Source: DATEOR01 sp963841425
Lineage (GTDB): Bacteria; Actinomycetota; Thermoleophilia; Gaiellales; Gaiellaceae
Direction of reading: 5' to 3'
Length of the DNA: 64,000 nt
NCBI GenBank assembly: GCA_963841425.1
Contig: CAWJCL010000001.1
Coordinates: 1 to 64,000, forward strand
Shown here piece after piece: positions 1-8,818 of this stretch (the stretch's first letter is position 1; every line of letters starts with the position of its first letter). A program made the position numbers and the translations under genes. Below the pieces are notes generated by a model, which did no database searches, had not been told where the DNA came from, and was given only the letters and a program-made list of their open reading frames with translations.

Positions 1-221
1 ACCTCGACGAAGAGCAGCGTCGAGTCGCCGAGGAGACGATCGCCGAGGTCGACGTCTCGGGCCGCTGGCCGGGCAAGGTCTTGACCGAGCTGGTGCTGGC
101 CGGGCCCTTCTGGGAGGCCGAGCCCGAGCAAAACCTAGAGCGGTACCCGAACGGCTACACCTGCCACTTCGTGCGCCCGGACTGGGTACTCCCAGTGCGG
201 ACGAAAGCTGCCGCCGGGTAG
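1..221 (+). CDS. msrA: Peptide-methionine sulfoxide reductase MsrA, C-terminal part
   Basis: The reading frame is open from base 3 and ends at TAG 219-221, so the N-terminus and the catalytic GCFW cysteine lie outside the window. The visible 72 residues carry the family's C-terminal block: FWEAEPEQN, then LERYPNGYTCHF and RPDWVLP. MsrA reduces methionine-S-sulfoxide in oxidised proteins in the cytoplasm. Most actinobacterial members read EPEHQDYLERYPNGY here; this copy reads EPEQNLERYPNGY, two residues shorter. The block lost includes the HQDY segment, which lines the active site in known structures. Identification rests on the NGYTCHF motif and context. Confidence 0.85.
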   Translation, partial: LDEEQRRVAEETIAEVDVSGRWPGKVLTELVLAGPFWEAEPEQNLERYPNGYTCHFVRPDWVLPVRTKAAAG

Positions 222-734
222 GTAGGAGCTTCTTTCCGCGCGCCTTCGCGCGGAGCTCAACGGTGGCAGGTAAGGGTGCGGGTCGACGCGGTCGTCGCAG
301 CCGATCGAGGGTCAGAGCGGTAGCTATGGCATGCGGGGCGGTAGAACCGCCCAGCTTGGAGCACGCTCGGCTCAACGTGGCGGTGCTTGTACGGGGCACG
401 CGGCTGAGGACGCGCAGGCCGAGGAGCCCGAGTACCAGGAGGGGAATCCGACCCTAGGCATTCCGACGGCGTCGGGTACTTCGCCGTTGCGGTCGTCGCG
501 GAGACTCCGTCGTTGCGGTCGTCGCCCTCGCGCTCCCCGGGGCCCGAACCAATGACGATCTTCCTGGAACTGCTTCCGATGTGCGCGCTGTTCGAGGGCT
601 CGGTCTGGCTCGCCGTCCTCTTCGAGCGCAGGCAGAACGCAGCCAGTTGTTTCTTGGCCACCTGGCGGTATGCAGGTGAGGTCCCGCCGAGAACTACAAG
701 CCCTACTACCCGGTCGAACAGGAGGGAGACAGAG
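222..734. other. Intergenic stretch without a supportable gene
   Basis: Open frames on both strands here are rich in Arg, Pro and Ser, as expected of GC-rich shadow frames, and none shows a domain or a ribosome binding site. The only structure seen is a 7-bp hairpin (236-242 with 247-253, loop CCTT) just after the msrA stop. It lacks a T-tract and may help end msrA transcription. Confidence 0.4.
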
Positions 735-1813
735 ATGACGGACTTGTCCGAATGTCGCACGAGCCGCCGCGGCTTCCTCGCCAAGGGGGCCGCGGCGGGC
801 GCATGACCCTCGGTGCCGGGCGGCTGCTGATCGACATGCCGGCCGCGTTCGCCGGTGACGCATTGCCTGCCGGAGACGCGGCGATTCTCCAGTTCCTCGC
901 GGCCGCAGAGCTGCTCGAGGCCGACCTGTGGAAGCAGTACAACGAGCTCGGCGGCGTTCAGGACGATGAGGTCGCGGGCGGAAGCGGTAATCGGGCCTAC
1001 ACCCGGGCGCTAGAGGTCATCGACGACGACATGCCGCAGTACATCCACGACAACGCCGACGACGAGCAGAGCCACGCGGACTTCATCAACGCCTACCTGC
1101 AGGCCCGCGGTGCGCAGCCGATCAACCTGGACGCGTTCCGCACCCTGCCCGGCAGCAAGGCGAGCGGCGCCGCACAGGTCGGACGGCTGACCAACCTCAT
1201 GGAGCTGACCGTCGACACGAGCTACTGGACGCGCTACCGCAGCGACTCGAAGAACCCCGACCTCGGCGACACGCTGCCCCACGCCGTGCCGGGGCTCGCG
1301 GACGGGAAGTTCCCTGCAATCCCTCGCAGCGATCGCGACCTTCACCCGAGAAAGCACCTGCAGGCGATCGCGAACACGGCCGCGTTCCACTTCGGGATGA
1401 TCGAGCAGGGCGGCACCAGCCTCTACGCCTCGCTCGCACAACGCGTCACCGATCCCGAGGTGCTCCGCATCCTGCTCAGCATCGGCCCGACCGAGACGAT
1501 GCACTTCCAGACCTGGCAGGACAAAGCCGGCAACGCCCCGCCTCTTACCGACCCCACCAACGGGCTGGTGTTCCCCGATCTGAAGGCGGCGGCAGCGAGC
1601 TACGAGACCAACCGGATCATGCCCGAGCCCACGGTCTTCCTCGACCGGAAGTTCCCGGCCTGCTCGATCATCCGCCCCACCGAGACGGCCGGCGCTGCCC
1701 TGGGCGCCGTGCAGGGCCTCGCTGCGAGCGGGCTCTTCGCCGGCCAGTCCCAGGAGTTCTTCGCGGCGGCGACAGCGCTCGCAACAGCAGCGGACGCGGC
1801 CGCGCGAGCCTAA
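735..1813 (+). CDS. Ferritin-like domain protein with Tat leader, frameshifted at the leader
   Basis: From 803 to the TAA at 1813 runs a helical ferritin-like protein (Ferritin_2/PF13668 type) with two E-x-x-H iron-site motifs: DDEQSHADF in the middle and GPTETMHFQTW near the C-terminus. Just upstream, ATG 735 preceded by GGAGGGAGA opens a different frame. That frame reads a twin-arginine leader (SRRGFLAKGAAAGA) and stops at 804-806, overlapping ATG 803. Joining leader and body needs a one-base shift near 795-806, giving a typical exported Tat ferritin. Either one base is missing or extra (mutation or assembly), or the leader and body are separate, translationally coupled ORFs. The body alone would be cytoplasmic. 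Function beyond iron binding is not evident. Confidence 0.75.
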
Positions 1814-2218
1814 TCGCCTACCTCCTTACTCCACCACTGCGGGGTTCGTCTAGTCAGAGGCGCCGGGGTGGCACCACGGCACGGGTGTTTCTCCAGCCTC
1901 ATCTCCGGTGCACTCCTGGCCCCGACTGTCGATACCTGGGCGACGGTCGCCAACGCATTTGTCGGCCCGAGCACCAGGACGTCGACGGCGCGCGTGGCGC
2001 TGTAAGTCGAAAACAAGGACGCGCTCCCAGAGAAAGGCGGCGAGCGCCGCGGCCGCCTTTTCCCGGGGCGCCGCCCGCTGCCGTTCAACCACGCCGATGA
2101 ACCGCGCCCGCGAGGCCGCGAAACGGTTCGTGATCGTGAGATTGACCGAACGCACGTGATGGTGCCCGAGTAGCGCAGCGATCGAGGACAGGCTAAGACA
2201 CGCCCTTGTACCAATGTC
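1814..2218. other. Intergenic stretch without a supportable gene
   Basis: Open frames in this 0.4 kb are low-complexity Arg-rich shadows. One short + frame ending with TAA near 2004 reads hydrophobic (SLISGALLAPTVDTW) and could be a remnant of a membrane protein, but it has no start or family signature. Confidence 0.3.
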
Positions 2219-2234
2219 GGAGGAGAGGAGACCG

Positions 2235-2771
2235 ATGACGAAACGCACTCTCCTCGTTGGCGTCGTCGCCGGCGCGGCCGGAGGCCTGGCGATGGCCGCG
2301 GTCGAGATGATCTACGGCTGGGCCTCGAGCGCCCACACCGCCTGGGACGCGCCCATGGGAATCTGGGCCTATGTCGGTGGGCTCGACCACTTCGGTCTGC
2401 CGGTCCATCACATAGGGCCAATTGTGCTCGGGATCGGCGGTCACATGCTGAACGCGGTCTTCGTGGCGATCGTCTTCGTCGTGCTGCTGCAGGTGCTGCG
2501 CAACCCACCTGGGGTGCTCGTCCTCGGCGCGGCGTACGGCGCCGGAGTGTGGGCGCTGCAGCGGTACGTCTTCCTGCCGGTCAACACGCCCGAGGACAGG
2601 CTCTTCACCACCGGGTTGATTAGCCCGCTGTGGGTGTAGTGGATCGCCCACCTCGCCCTCGGGACGACGATTGGTCTTGTCTACTTGCTGCTCGAGCGGC
2701 GCGGGCCGGCCGTTGCTATGGGACACGGCGCGCAGGCGATGCCCGAGTTGCCCGTCGAGAAGGCCGCGTAG
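2235..2771 (+). CDS. Small integral membrane protein interrupted by an in-frame TAG
   Basis: ATG 2235 follows a strong ribosome binding site (GGAGGAGAGGAG, 2219-2230). The frame reads a protein with about four hydrophobic segments (TLLVGVVAGAAGGLAM; LGIGGHMLNAVFVAIVFVVL; VLGAAYGAGVWAL) and stops at TAG 2637-2639. The same frame then continues without a break through WIAHLALGTTIGLVYLLLERR to TAG 2769-2771. The continuation is a further membrane helix with a charged end, so the natural protein was probably 178 residues and the amber codon is a nonsense mutation, a read error or a readthrough site. I do not recognise the family. An upstream in-frame ATG at 2214 lacks a ribosome binding site. Confidence 0.6.
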
Positions 2772-2879
2772 AGAACGCGAAGGGCCGCCCTGAGGGCAGC
2801 GCGCGTGGCGACGCCAAGAGCCAGCCTGCCGGCGGCCCTTCGATCTGGCTTCGGCATTCGCGTATCGTCCGCAACGTCT

Positions 2880-3080
2880 GTGGCTGGGGTCGAGTATCGC
2901 TATGAGTTTCGCCGCGGCGACGAGGTGGTCGCGACAGGCCACCTGAGTCGCGAGCAGCCGCTCGAGATCGGCGAGCGGATCGAGATCGGCGGCCAGCCCG
3001 GGATCGTGCGCGCAATCCAGCCGCTGCTGGGCGAACACGAGCTCCGCCTCGTCGTGCAGCTGGCGCGCGATCGCAGCTAG
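2880..3080 (+). CDS. Small hypothetical protein
   Basis: A 66-residue frame starting at GTG 2880 (VAGVEYRYEF) and ending at TAG 3080. It is hydrophilic and looks like a small beta-barrel (YRYEFRRGDEVVATGHL, then IEIGGQPGIVRAIQPLLGEHELRLVVQL). A longer reading from 2805 has a low-complexity N-terminus and is less likely. No clear ribosome binding site is visible. Codon use is typical of the window. Function unknown. Confidence 0.5.
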   Translation: MAGVEYRYEFRRGDEVVATGHLSREQPLEIGERIEIGGQPGIVRAIQPLLGEHELRLVVQLARDRS

Positions 3081-3150
3081 CGCACAAGACGTTCGTAACC
3101 GGTGGCTGACCGACGGCGCACAACACGATGATCATGCCCATCATGGACTG

Positions 3151-3714
3151 ATGGCGAAGTTGATCTACTCCGCGATCGCGTCGTTGGACGGCTACATCGA
3201 GGATGCTGAGGGTCGATTCGACTGGGCGGCGCCAAGCGACGAGGTGCACGCGTTCGTGAACGAGCTCGAGCGGGCGGTTGGCACGTACCTCTACGGGCGC
3301 CGGATGTACGAGACGATGCTCTTCTGGGAGAAGCCGCCAAAGCTGCCTGAGCAGACACCAACCGTGCAGGAGTTCACGCAAATCTGGCAAGCAGCCGACA
3401 AGATCGTCTACTCCAAGACGCTACAGACGGCGACGAGCGCACGCACTCGGATCGAGCGAGAGTTCGACCCCGACGCCGTCCGCGAGTTGAAGGCGACCGC
3501 GCCCCGAGACCTCACGGTAGGCGGTGCCGAACTCGCGGCCCGCGCGATCGCGGGCGGGTTGGTCGATGAGTACCAGCTCTTCCTGGTGCCAGTCCTGGTC
3601 GGAGGCGGTAAGCGCGCCCTCCCCGCCGATCACCTTCACCTCAACCTCAAGCTACTCGACGAACGCCGCTTCCGCAACGGCACCGTTTACCTGCATTACC
3701 GCAGCGACAGCTGA
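3151..3714 (+). CDS. Dihydrofolate reductase family protein (RibD C-terminal domain)
   Basis: A 187-residue protein with the RibD_C/DHFR-like fold. The N-terminus reads KLIYSAIASLDGYIED, a YLYGRRMYETM helix follows at about residues 47-57, and the C-terminal nucleotide-binding glycine stretch is DLTVGGAELAARAI followed by DEYQLFLVPVLVGGGKRAL. These are hallmarks of the actinobacterial dihydrofolate-reductase-like reductases, which use NAD(P)H on unknown substrates. It stands alone, followed by a 360-base gap that holds a tRNA-Thr-like fragment. Confidence 0.88.
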   Translation: MAKLIYSAIASLDGYIEDAEGRFDWAAPSDEVHAFVNELERAVGTYLYGRRMYETMLFWEKPPKLPEQTPTVQEFTQIWQAADKIVYSKTLQTATSARTRIEREFDPDAVRELKATAPRDLTVGGAELAARAIAGGLVDEYQLFLVPVLVGGGKRALPADHLHLNLKLLDERRFRNGTVYLHYRSDS

Positions 3715-3849
3715 GGCTGATCGACGGGATGCGCTGCGCGAGGCAGCCGGCTACATCCCGCTCTGCTCCAGCGAATCGACCCCTCTCTAGCAGAGAGAGG
3801 TCGATGACGTCTGTCTAGGCAACACCACCTGCCGATTGCAGGACCGTTG

Positions 3850-3891
3850 AGCCCTCTGTGGGACTGGAACCCACGGCCTCCTCCTTACCAT
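3850..3891 (-). repeat. tRNA-Thr 3'-half fragment, probable old attachment site
   Basis: Without gaps, this stretch follows the 3' part of the intact tRNA-Thr at 8819-8891 from the acceptor (agccctct) to the anticodon loop (ccttaccat). The T-arm still folds: stem gtggg/cccac around loop actggaa. Its bases differ from the intact gene but remain paired. The anticodon stem is broken and no 5' half exists, so it is not a functional tRNA. Both copies are preceded by a gat(t)tgcagg motif. The rest of the 3715-4077 gap holds nothing I can support. Confidence 0.6.
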
Positions 3892-4077
3892 CGAGCAACG
3901 AGACGGAACGTCGCGCAAAGCCGGGAAGCCGCGGGCACAAATGCCGCGCATGAAGAAGGAATCTCACTGAGATCAGTGAGCGTGCGTGCCTACCGGTGCC
4001 CGCGTTGGTGTTCCCCAGTGTTTCCCTTGTCGGTGGTGTGAGCTCCGGGTGCCTGGCCTGGACGCATCGGTATCCGC

Positions 4078-4962
4078 TCAACACGATCTCGAACGCTGCC
4101 CGCGGTCGTCGCGTGCGAGAACGCGTGGACTGTCGGTGATAAGTCCGCGCCGGCGCAAAGTGCCAAGGGTGGCATCGGATGTAGAGAATGTCACGAGCTT
4201 GACCTTGTTCTCCTGACGCGTAAGCCGGAACGAATTGGCCTCGCCCGGCCGGCGCCGGCCGTCGATCTCGACTTCGAAGCCCCCGTAGCCGACATGCACC
4301 TCGACGGTCAAGCGGGCGTCGGCCGGGACCACGAGCGGCGGGGCGCTCCCGCCGTGCATTGCCACCGGCGTGCAGACGAACGCGAGTGTATTGGCGGCCA
4401 GCAGCGGCCCACCGGCCGCCATCGAGTACGCACTCGAGCCGCCCGGGGTCGCGACCGCCAGACCGTCGCCGGCCAAACGGACATATAGCTCTCCGTCGAC
4501 CGCGACCTCAACGATGATCTGCCCGGATCCGCGGCGGACGACCACGAAATCGTTCACGGCCCAGTCGTCTGGAGCGCCAGAGGCGCTTACGGCCAGGGCG
4601 GGCAGCGATCGGACCGTCCAATCGCCGGCCCCGAAGCGGTCGAGCGCCTCTGGGAGCTCCTCCCCCGAGACGGCGCTCAGCGCGCCGAGGCTGCCGCACG
4701 CGACGCCCAGAACGGGCGCGTCGCTCGCGGCCGCCGCGCGCAACGCCGAGAGCATCGTTCCGTCGCCGCCCAGCGCAACGACCAAATCGCCGGGCTCGAC
4801 CTTCCCGAGCGGGGCTACCTCGCGCTGCACACGCTCGACCTCAAGTTGCACGACGTCGATGCCGTGCTGGCCGGCCCAGCGGCCTAGCGCCCTCAACGCC
4901 TCGTCCACCCGCCGCGTCGGGTGAACGACCACTGCAACGCGCCTCGTGCTCGTGGACAGCAC
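4078..4962 (-). CDS. nadK: NAD kinase
   Basis: A 294-residue ATP-NAD kinase that phosphorylates NAD to NADP in the cytoplasm. The diagnostic GGDGT motif is at residues 65-69 (ALGGDGTML) and the second signature reads GDGLAVATPGGSSAYSMAAGG, close to the family consensus [20 protein letters not shown]. The C-terminal beta-sandwich follows with a VEIDGRR strand. GTG 4962 is the start. The protein lacks the first residues often seen before the VAVVVHP strand but is otherwise full length. An NrtS-like gene lies 9 bases upstream in the same direction. Confidence 0.92.
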   Translation of the reverse strand: MLSTSTRRVAVVVHPTRRVDEALRALGRWAGQHGIDVVQLEVERVQREVAPLGKVEPGDLVVALGGDGTMLSALRAAAASDAPVLGVACGSLGALSAVSGEELPEALDRFGAGDWTVRSLPALAVSASGAPDDWAVNDFVVVRRGSGQIIVEVAVDGELYVRLAGDGLAVATPGGSSAYSMAAGGPLLAANTLAFVCTPVAMHGGSAPPLVVPADARLTVEVHVGYGGFEVEIDGRRRPGEANSFRLTRQENKVKLVTFSTSDATLGTLRRRGLITDSPRVLARDDRGQRSRSC

Positions 4963-4971
4963 TCAGCGAAC

Positions 4972-5256
4972 CTAGTGGGGCCCCTCCGGGCGGGCGAAAG
5001 TGCGCCCGCTGAGCAGCCCCAGGTTGGAGGCGATGAAGGGGATCACGTAGGTCGTGCCGCTCTCGATCCTTGTGATCGCGATAGGGTCGCAATGCACGAT
5101 CACGACTAGCTGGTTGGCCGTCGTGAGGACGATGGCCGCGACGAGCGCGATCCGCGCGGTCCGGCGGAGGTGCTCGCGGCGCAGGACGTGGGCGAGCGCG
5201 GCGCGCCAGCCGCGCTCGAACGCAGCGGATCCGGACGGTTCCTTCTCAAGCCGCAT
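4972..5256 (-). CDS. NrtS-like small membrane protein
   Basis: The 94-residue frame from ATG 5256 has two hydrophobic helices: RIALVAAIVLTTANQLVVIV at about residues 35-54 and TYVIPFIASNLGLLSG at 69-84. The arrangement and the NQ...YVIPFIASNLG pattern match the small NrtS family, linked to nitrate/nitrite transport in some bacteria. That function is taken from the family and not from anything nearby. The frame stays open to 5388, overlapping the DUF2267 gene, so the start is uncertain. It is co-directional with nadK. Confidence 0.6.
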   Translation of the reverse strand: MRLEKEPSGSAAFERGWRAALAHVLRREHLRRTARIALVAAIVLTTANQLVVIVHCDPIAITRIESGTTYVIPFIASNLGLLSGRTFARPEGPH

Positions 5257-5323
5257 GTCACGTCGTGACGGAGGATCGATGCCATCTGCGCGCTCCACAG
5301 TCCACTGGCGGAGGAACGACGCC

Positions 5324-5707
5324 CTATGGCGTGCCCGTAGGCGAGCCGACAAGGGTGGTGTAGTCGCCGCCGAGCTGGTGCAGGACATCCTTCAGCTCCC
5401 CTTCGCTGACTGCCTCGCGGAGCACCGTGAAGACGGCGCCAACCGCCTGCGGGCCCTGTTCATTACTAAGCGGAACGACACAGGCAACCCGTCGCAAGAA
5501 TTCGCTCGGTGGAAAGCGTTGCGCCTTCCATTTGTGGCGCAGACAAACACCGATCGCTTCCGGCAGCTGCGCCGCAAGGTCGTCCGCCTCGCCGGGATCG
5601 ATGCGCGTGCCGAGGTTGAGAAGTGTCGCCCGCACGACGCGTTCAGCGATCCCTTTGTCGACGCCGCTAAGCTCGGCGACGCGCTTCACGAACGTCGGTG
5701 AGTCCAT
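5324..5707 (-). CDS. DUF2267 domain protein
   Basis: From ATG 5707 the 127 residues show the DUF2267 pattern: FVKRVAELSGVDKGIAERVVRATLLNLGTRI, then ADDLAAQLPEAIGVCL and FLRRVAC, and a C-terminal AVFTVLREAVSEGELKDVLHQL helix pair. Members are about 130 residues, helical and cytoplasmic, and often sit near stress genes; the biochemical role is unknown. An AGAGAG stretch precedes the start. The frame is open further upstream to 6166, but that part is low-complexity. Confidence 0.85.
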   Translation of the reverse strand: MDSPTFVKRVAELSGVDKGIAERVVRATLLNLGTRIDPGEADDLAAQLPEAIGVCLRHKWKAQRFPPSEFLRRVACVVPLSNEQGPQAVGAVFTVLREAVSEGELKDVLHQLGGDYTTLVGSPTGTP

Positions 5708-5998
5708 CGCGTCTCTCTGTTCGCGCGAACGTCGATCAGCCAGCGCATATCCCCAGCCTGTCATCGCGCTCGTTGGCCGAGGGGATTTCGGTGTGCAAAA
5801 GGGATAGCCGCAGTACCCGAGCACCCAGCAAGGGAATGACGCCGTGCCCAGAGAGGTCTCGCGATCTCCGACTGAGAAGAGCGGGGAACGTACGTCTGCG
5901 CTCTGCACTTCGCGGTAGCCACAAGCGTCCTGGCGCCCGGCAGATTGATCTCGACCGCCTGCGTTGCTCGAACGCGGACGACGAGAAAGGAGTGGCAG

Positions 5999-6430
5999 AT
6001 GTCCTTGAGTAATCCTGTTCTGACGGGTCCCGGCGGAGGTCGTACCGTCGAGTCCGGCCACGGCTCGAGCGCCGAACTGAAGATCGCCGGCGAGCAGTCC
6101 GGTGAGGAGTGGGCTGTCGTCGAATGGTGCATCCGCGCGGGGGACGAGCCACCGATCCACACGCACACGCGCGAGGACGAGACGATCTACGTTCTCGACG
6201 GCGCGATTACGGCATTCGTGGCTGATCAGCGAATCGAGGTCGAAGCCGGCTCATACGCTGCGCTTCCGAAGAACGTGCCGCACGGCCTGAGCGTTCGTGG
6301 CGAGGAGGCGCGCCTGCTCGTTACCCTCGAGCCCGCCGGGGCGGAATATCTCTTCGTGCCGCGCGACGAGAACGACGCCGATCCGAGCCGCTTCGGCATC
6401 GTCCTCAACGGCGCAGCCCCGACGGGCTGA
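5999..6430 (+). CDS. Cupin domain protein
   Basis: ATG 5999 follows GAAAGGAG at a normal distance. The 143-residue protein is a single-domain cupin. Motif 1 is PPIHTHTREDETIYVLDG (two His and one Glu as metal ligands, residues about 50-67) and motif 2 ends with LPKNVPHGL. It probably binds a divalent metal; the substrate is unknown. It precedes a dehydrogenase gene by 225 bases and could be part of a small redox or sugar module. Confidence 0.85.
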   Translation: MSLSNPVLTGPGGGRTVESGHGSSAELKIAGEQSGEEWAVVEWCIRAGDEPPIHTHTREDETIYVLDGAITAFVADQRIEVEAGSYAALPKNVPHGLSVRGEEARLLVTLEPAGAEYLFVPRDENDADPSRFGIVLNGAAPTG

Positions 6431-6655
6431 CGTCGAAACTCGTCTGACGAATGGAAATCTGCACACGCCGCCCAGCACACCGCCGCCCCGGTGCGGGCGG
6501 CGGCGAGCTCGATTGGTCGTAGCGGGTGCAGCTCGCGGCCCGGTTCGAGAATCAGAGCGGCAACAACGTGTGGGGTTCGGAAAGTCGATCAAGCCACGTA
6601 GCTGTACGAGCGGCCCCGCACGAAAAGGCGAGAACTCGATGAAGGAAGGTGGCGG

Positions 6656-7600
6656 TTGAAGGCGATTGTGGTGACGGATCACGCCGCGGGAACGGCCGGG
6701 ATGAGGCTCGTGGAGCGGCCGGAGCCGGATGCGGCGAGGCTCGCCAGCCTCGAGGGCGCGAACTACGGCGATGTCGTCGTTGAAGTTCATGCGTCGGGAT
6801 TCACCGGGAATGAGCTGGAGTGGCCCTCGACCTGGATCGATCGCCTCGGACGTGACCGGACGCCTTCGATTCCCGGGCACGAGGTGGCGGGAGTGGTCAC
6901 CTCCCTCAGCTATGGAGCGACGGGGCTGTCGGTGGGACAACGGGTGTTCGGCCTCACGGACTGGACTCGCGACGGCACCCTTGCGGAATACACAGTCGTC
7001 GAGGCACGCAACCTCGCGCCGCTGCCGGGTGACGTCGACTTCACGGTGGGCGCAGGCGTCGCGATGACGGGCCTGACCGCGTGGCAAGGTCTGTTCGAGC
7101 ACGGCCGCCTTCAGGCCGGCCAGAGCGTCCTCGTGCACGGCGCTGCCGGCGCAGTCGGCTCGATGGCAGCCCAGCTCGCACGAGAGGCCGGCGCACACGT
7201 CATCGGCACCGGGCGCGCCGCGGGCCGGCAGACGGCACTCGACTTCGGCGCGCACGAGTTCGTCGACCTCGACAAAGAGACCGTGGAAGACGTCGGCGGA
7301 GTCGACCTGGTTTTCGACCTCATCGGCGGCGACATCCAGAAACGGTCCGCGGGCGTGGTTCGAGCTGGAGGAACGCTGGTAACCGTCACCGGCCCGCCGG
7401 AGGCGTGGCCCGCGGACGGCCTGGCGATCGACTTCGTTGTCGTGTCCGATCGTGCCCAACTGGGTGAGATCGCCCAGCGGGTCCGGGACGGACGGCTGCG
7501 GACGAACATCGGGAAGCTCTCGACCCTCGACGATGCCGTCGCCGCCTTCAACCCGACCGAGCGGATCCGGGGGAAGACGATCATCCGCGTTCGTCCATGA
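6656..7600 (+). CDS. Zinc-independent alcohol dehydrogenase / quinone oxidoreductase family protein (MDR)
   Basis: A 314-residue medium-chain dehydrogenase/reductase. The GroES-like N-terminal half contains PSIPGHEVAGVV and VGQRVFGLTD. The Rossmann half carries the NADPH motif LVHGAAGAVGSMAAQLA followed by GAHVIGTGRA, and the protein ends with GKTIIRV, as in quinone oxidoreductases. No catalytic-zinc Cys/His set is visible, so a zinc-free NADPH:quinone or enone reductase is likely. The start is TTG 6656 with GAAGGAAGG upstream. A tiny ORF (MKEGGG) ends across this TTG. Confidence 0.87.
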   Translation: MKAIVVTDHAAGTAGMRLVERPEPDAARLASLEGANYGDVVVEVHASGFTGNELEWPSTWIDRLGRDRTPSIPGHEVAGVVTSLSYGATGLSVGQRVFGLTDWTRDGTLAEYTVVEARNLAPLPGDVDFTVGAGVAMTGLTAWQGLFEHGRLQAGQSVLVHGAAGAVGSMAAQLAREAGAHVIGTGRAAGRQTALDFGAHEFVDLDKETVEDVGGVDLVFDLIGGDIQKRSAGVVRAGGTLVTVTGPPEAWPADGLAIDFVVVSDRAQLGEIAQRVRDGRLRTNIGKLSTLDDAVAAFNPTERIRGKTIIRVRP

Positions 7601-7781
7601 GGACTCGGGCAGGGCGAGTCGTTCCGCGGGCCCCGGCTGGATTTCAAGGATGACCCCGATCTCGCATGGCTTCGGCGGGCGCTGCCGCGACGAAGTCGAT
7701 CCGTCGCGGATCCAATAGACGTGCAGGTGCAAAGGCCGCCCACGAACGGAAACTCGAACTAACCCCGAAAGAGGTGGCGAC

Positions 7782-8462
7782 ATGTCGAGCACTGAAGAGC
7801 GACTAATCGAGCATCGTGTTCGAGCGGCGACCTGGAACACGACGCGCGGCGCGTCAGCGACTGGGCCGAGGGTGGCCGCGCACGCCTATCCCGTTCAGGT
7901 GGAGGGTGAACTCTTGCCGGGCGTGAGCTCTTGGCTCTGGCTGGTCAAGTGGTTGCTCGTGATCCCACACGTGATCTGCCTGGCGATCCTCTGGGTTGCC
8001 TTCCTCGTACTGACGGCAATCGCGTTCGTCGCGGTTCTCTTCACCGGCCGGTACCCCCGCCCGATCTTCGACTTCAACGTCGGCGTACTCCGCTGGACCT
8101 GGCGCGTCGCCTTCTACGGGCCCACATACGCCACCGATCGCTATCCGCCGTTCGCGCTCGCCGATGTACCCGACTATCCCGCGAGGCTTCACATTGCCTA
8201 CCCAACGCGGCACCGAAAAGGCCTCACGCTGCTCGGCTGGTGGCTGGCCGGAAGCCCCCACTACTTGCTCGCCGTCGTCCTTGCCATCGGGAGCGCCTTT
8301 GGCTGGCCCGGAGCAGAGTGGAACGCCGTAATGGGTGCCAATCGCTGGGTCATCACCGTCGCCGCGTGCGCAGCGCTGCTGACGGACGAGTGCCCACCCC
8401 TACGCCTCGACGCTGGTGACCTCGAGCCAGCTCGCGATCGGATGACCTCCGAGGACTACTGA
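7782..8462 (+). CDS. DUF4389 membrane protein
   Basis: A 226-residue membrane protein with the DUF4389 hallmarks: YPVQVEGELLPGVSSWLWLVKWLLVIPHVICLAIL, the loop LFTGRYPRPIFDFNVGVLRW, and TDRYPPFALADVPDYPARL. The C-terminal repeat is shortened. It keeps the NRWVITVAACAALLTDECPPLRLD end but has lost the second FTGRYP loop that most members carry. AAAGAGGTGG precedes ATG 7782. Role unknown, cytoplasmic membrane. Confidence 0.85.
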   Translation: MSSTEERLIEHRVRAATWNTTRGASATGPRVAAHAYPVQVEGELLPGVSSWLWLVKWLLVIPHVICLAILWVAFLVLTAIAFVAVLFTGRYPRPIFDFNVGVLRWTWRVAFYGPTYATDRYPPFALADVPDYPARLHIAYPTRHRKGLTLLGWWLAGSPHYLLAVVLAIGSAFGWPGAEWNAVMGANRWVITVAACAALLTDECPPLRLDAGDLEPARDRMTSEDY

Positions 8463-8659
8463 TCGGAGCAGTCGGAGGTCGCCACAACCGCTCCATTGTC
8501 CGTTCGCGCTGCTCGCGAAGGCCGTGCTCGGGTGGCCGAGACGGATCGCGCGGCACGCTAGTCCTCCCCAAAACCTGTGCCCCAGGGGTTTGGCCCGCCA
8601 CAAGGGCGAGCCGATTTTCGCTCTTTCCAGCGACTTTCGATCATCCGGTCGCGGGCCAG

Positions 8660-8790
8660 ACCATCGAGGCCCTCCGTTGCACGGAGGTGCTCCGTCGATT
8701 CGAATCACGCGTCGATTTGCAGGGAGTTTTTGAGGTGTGGCCGACTCGAACCGTGAGCCCCTCCTTGCTCGGGAGGGACTTCCGCAATCA
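8660..8790 (-). repeat. Degenerate tRNA-Thr-like fragments
   Basis: Two decayed pieces resemble the adjacent tRNA-Thr on the minus strand. At about 8665-8690 an anticodon-stem-like hairpin (cctcc...ggaggtgctc) survives. At about 8736-8785 the 3' half (gactcgaacc...cccctcctt) survives. A gatttgcagg motif occurs at 8713 and again at 8802, just before the intact gene. They look like successive leftovers of tRNA-targeted insertions or tandem duplication. Neither can fold as a full tRNA. Confidence 0.4.
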
Positions 8791-8818
8791 TCAAAAGCGG
8801 CTGATTTGCAGGTACTTA

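Noticed and set aside
5770..5850. A fourth hairpin element with CTGCGGCTA on the minus strand
   Set aside because: The core-like string is there, but no outer stem and no CCA-GGGGG segment can be found.
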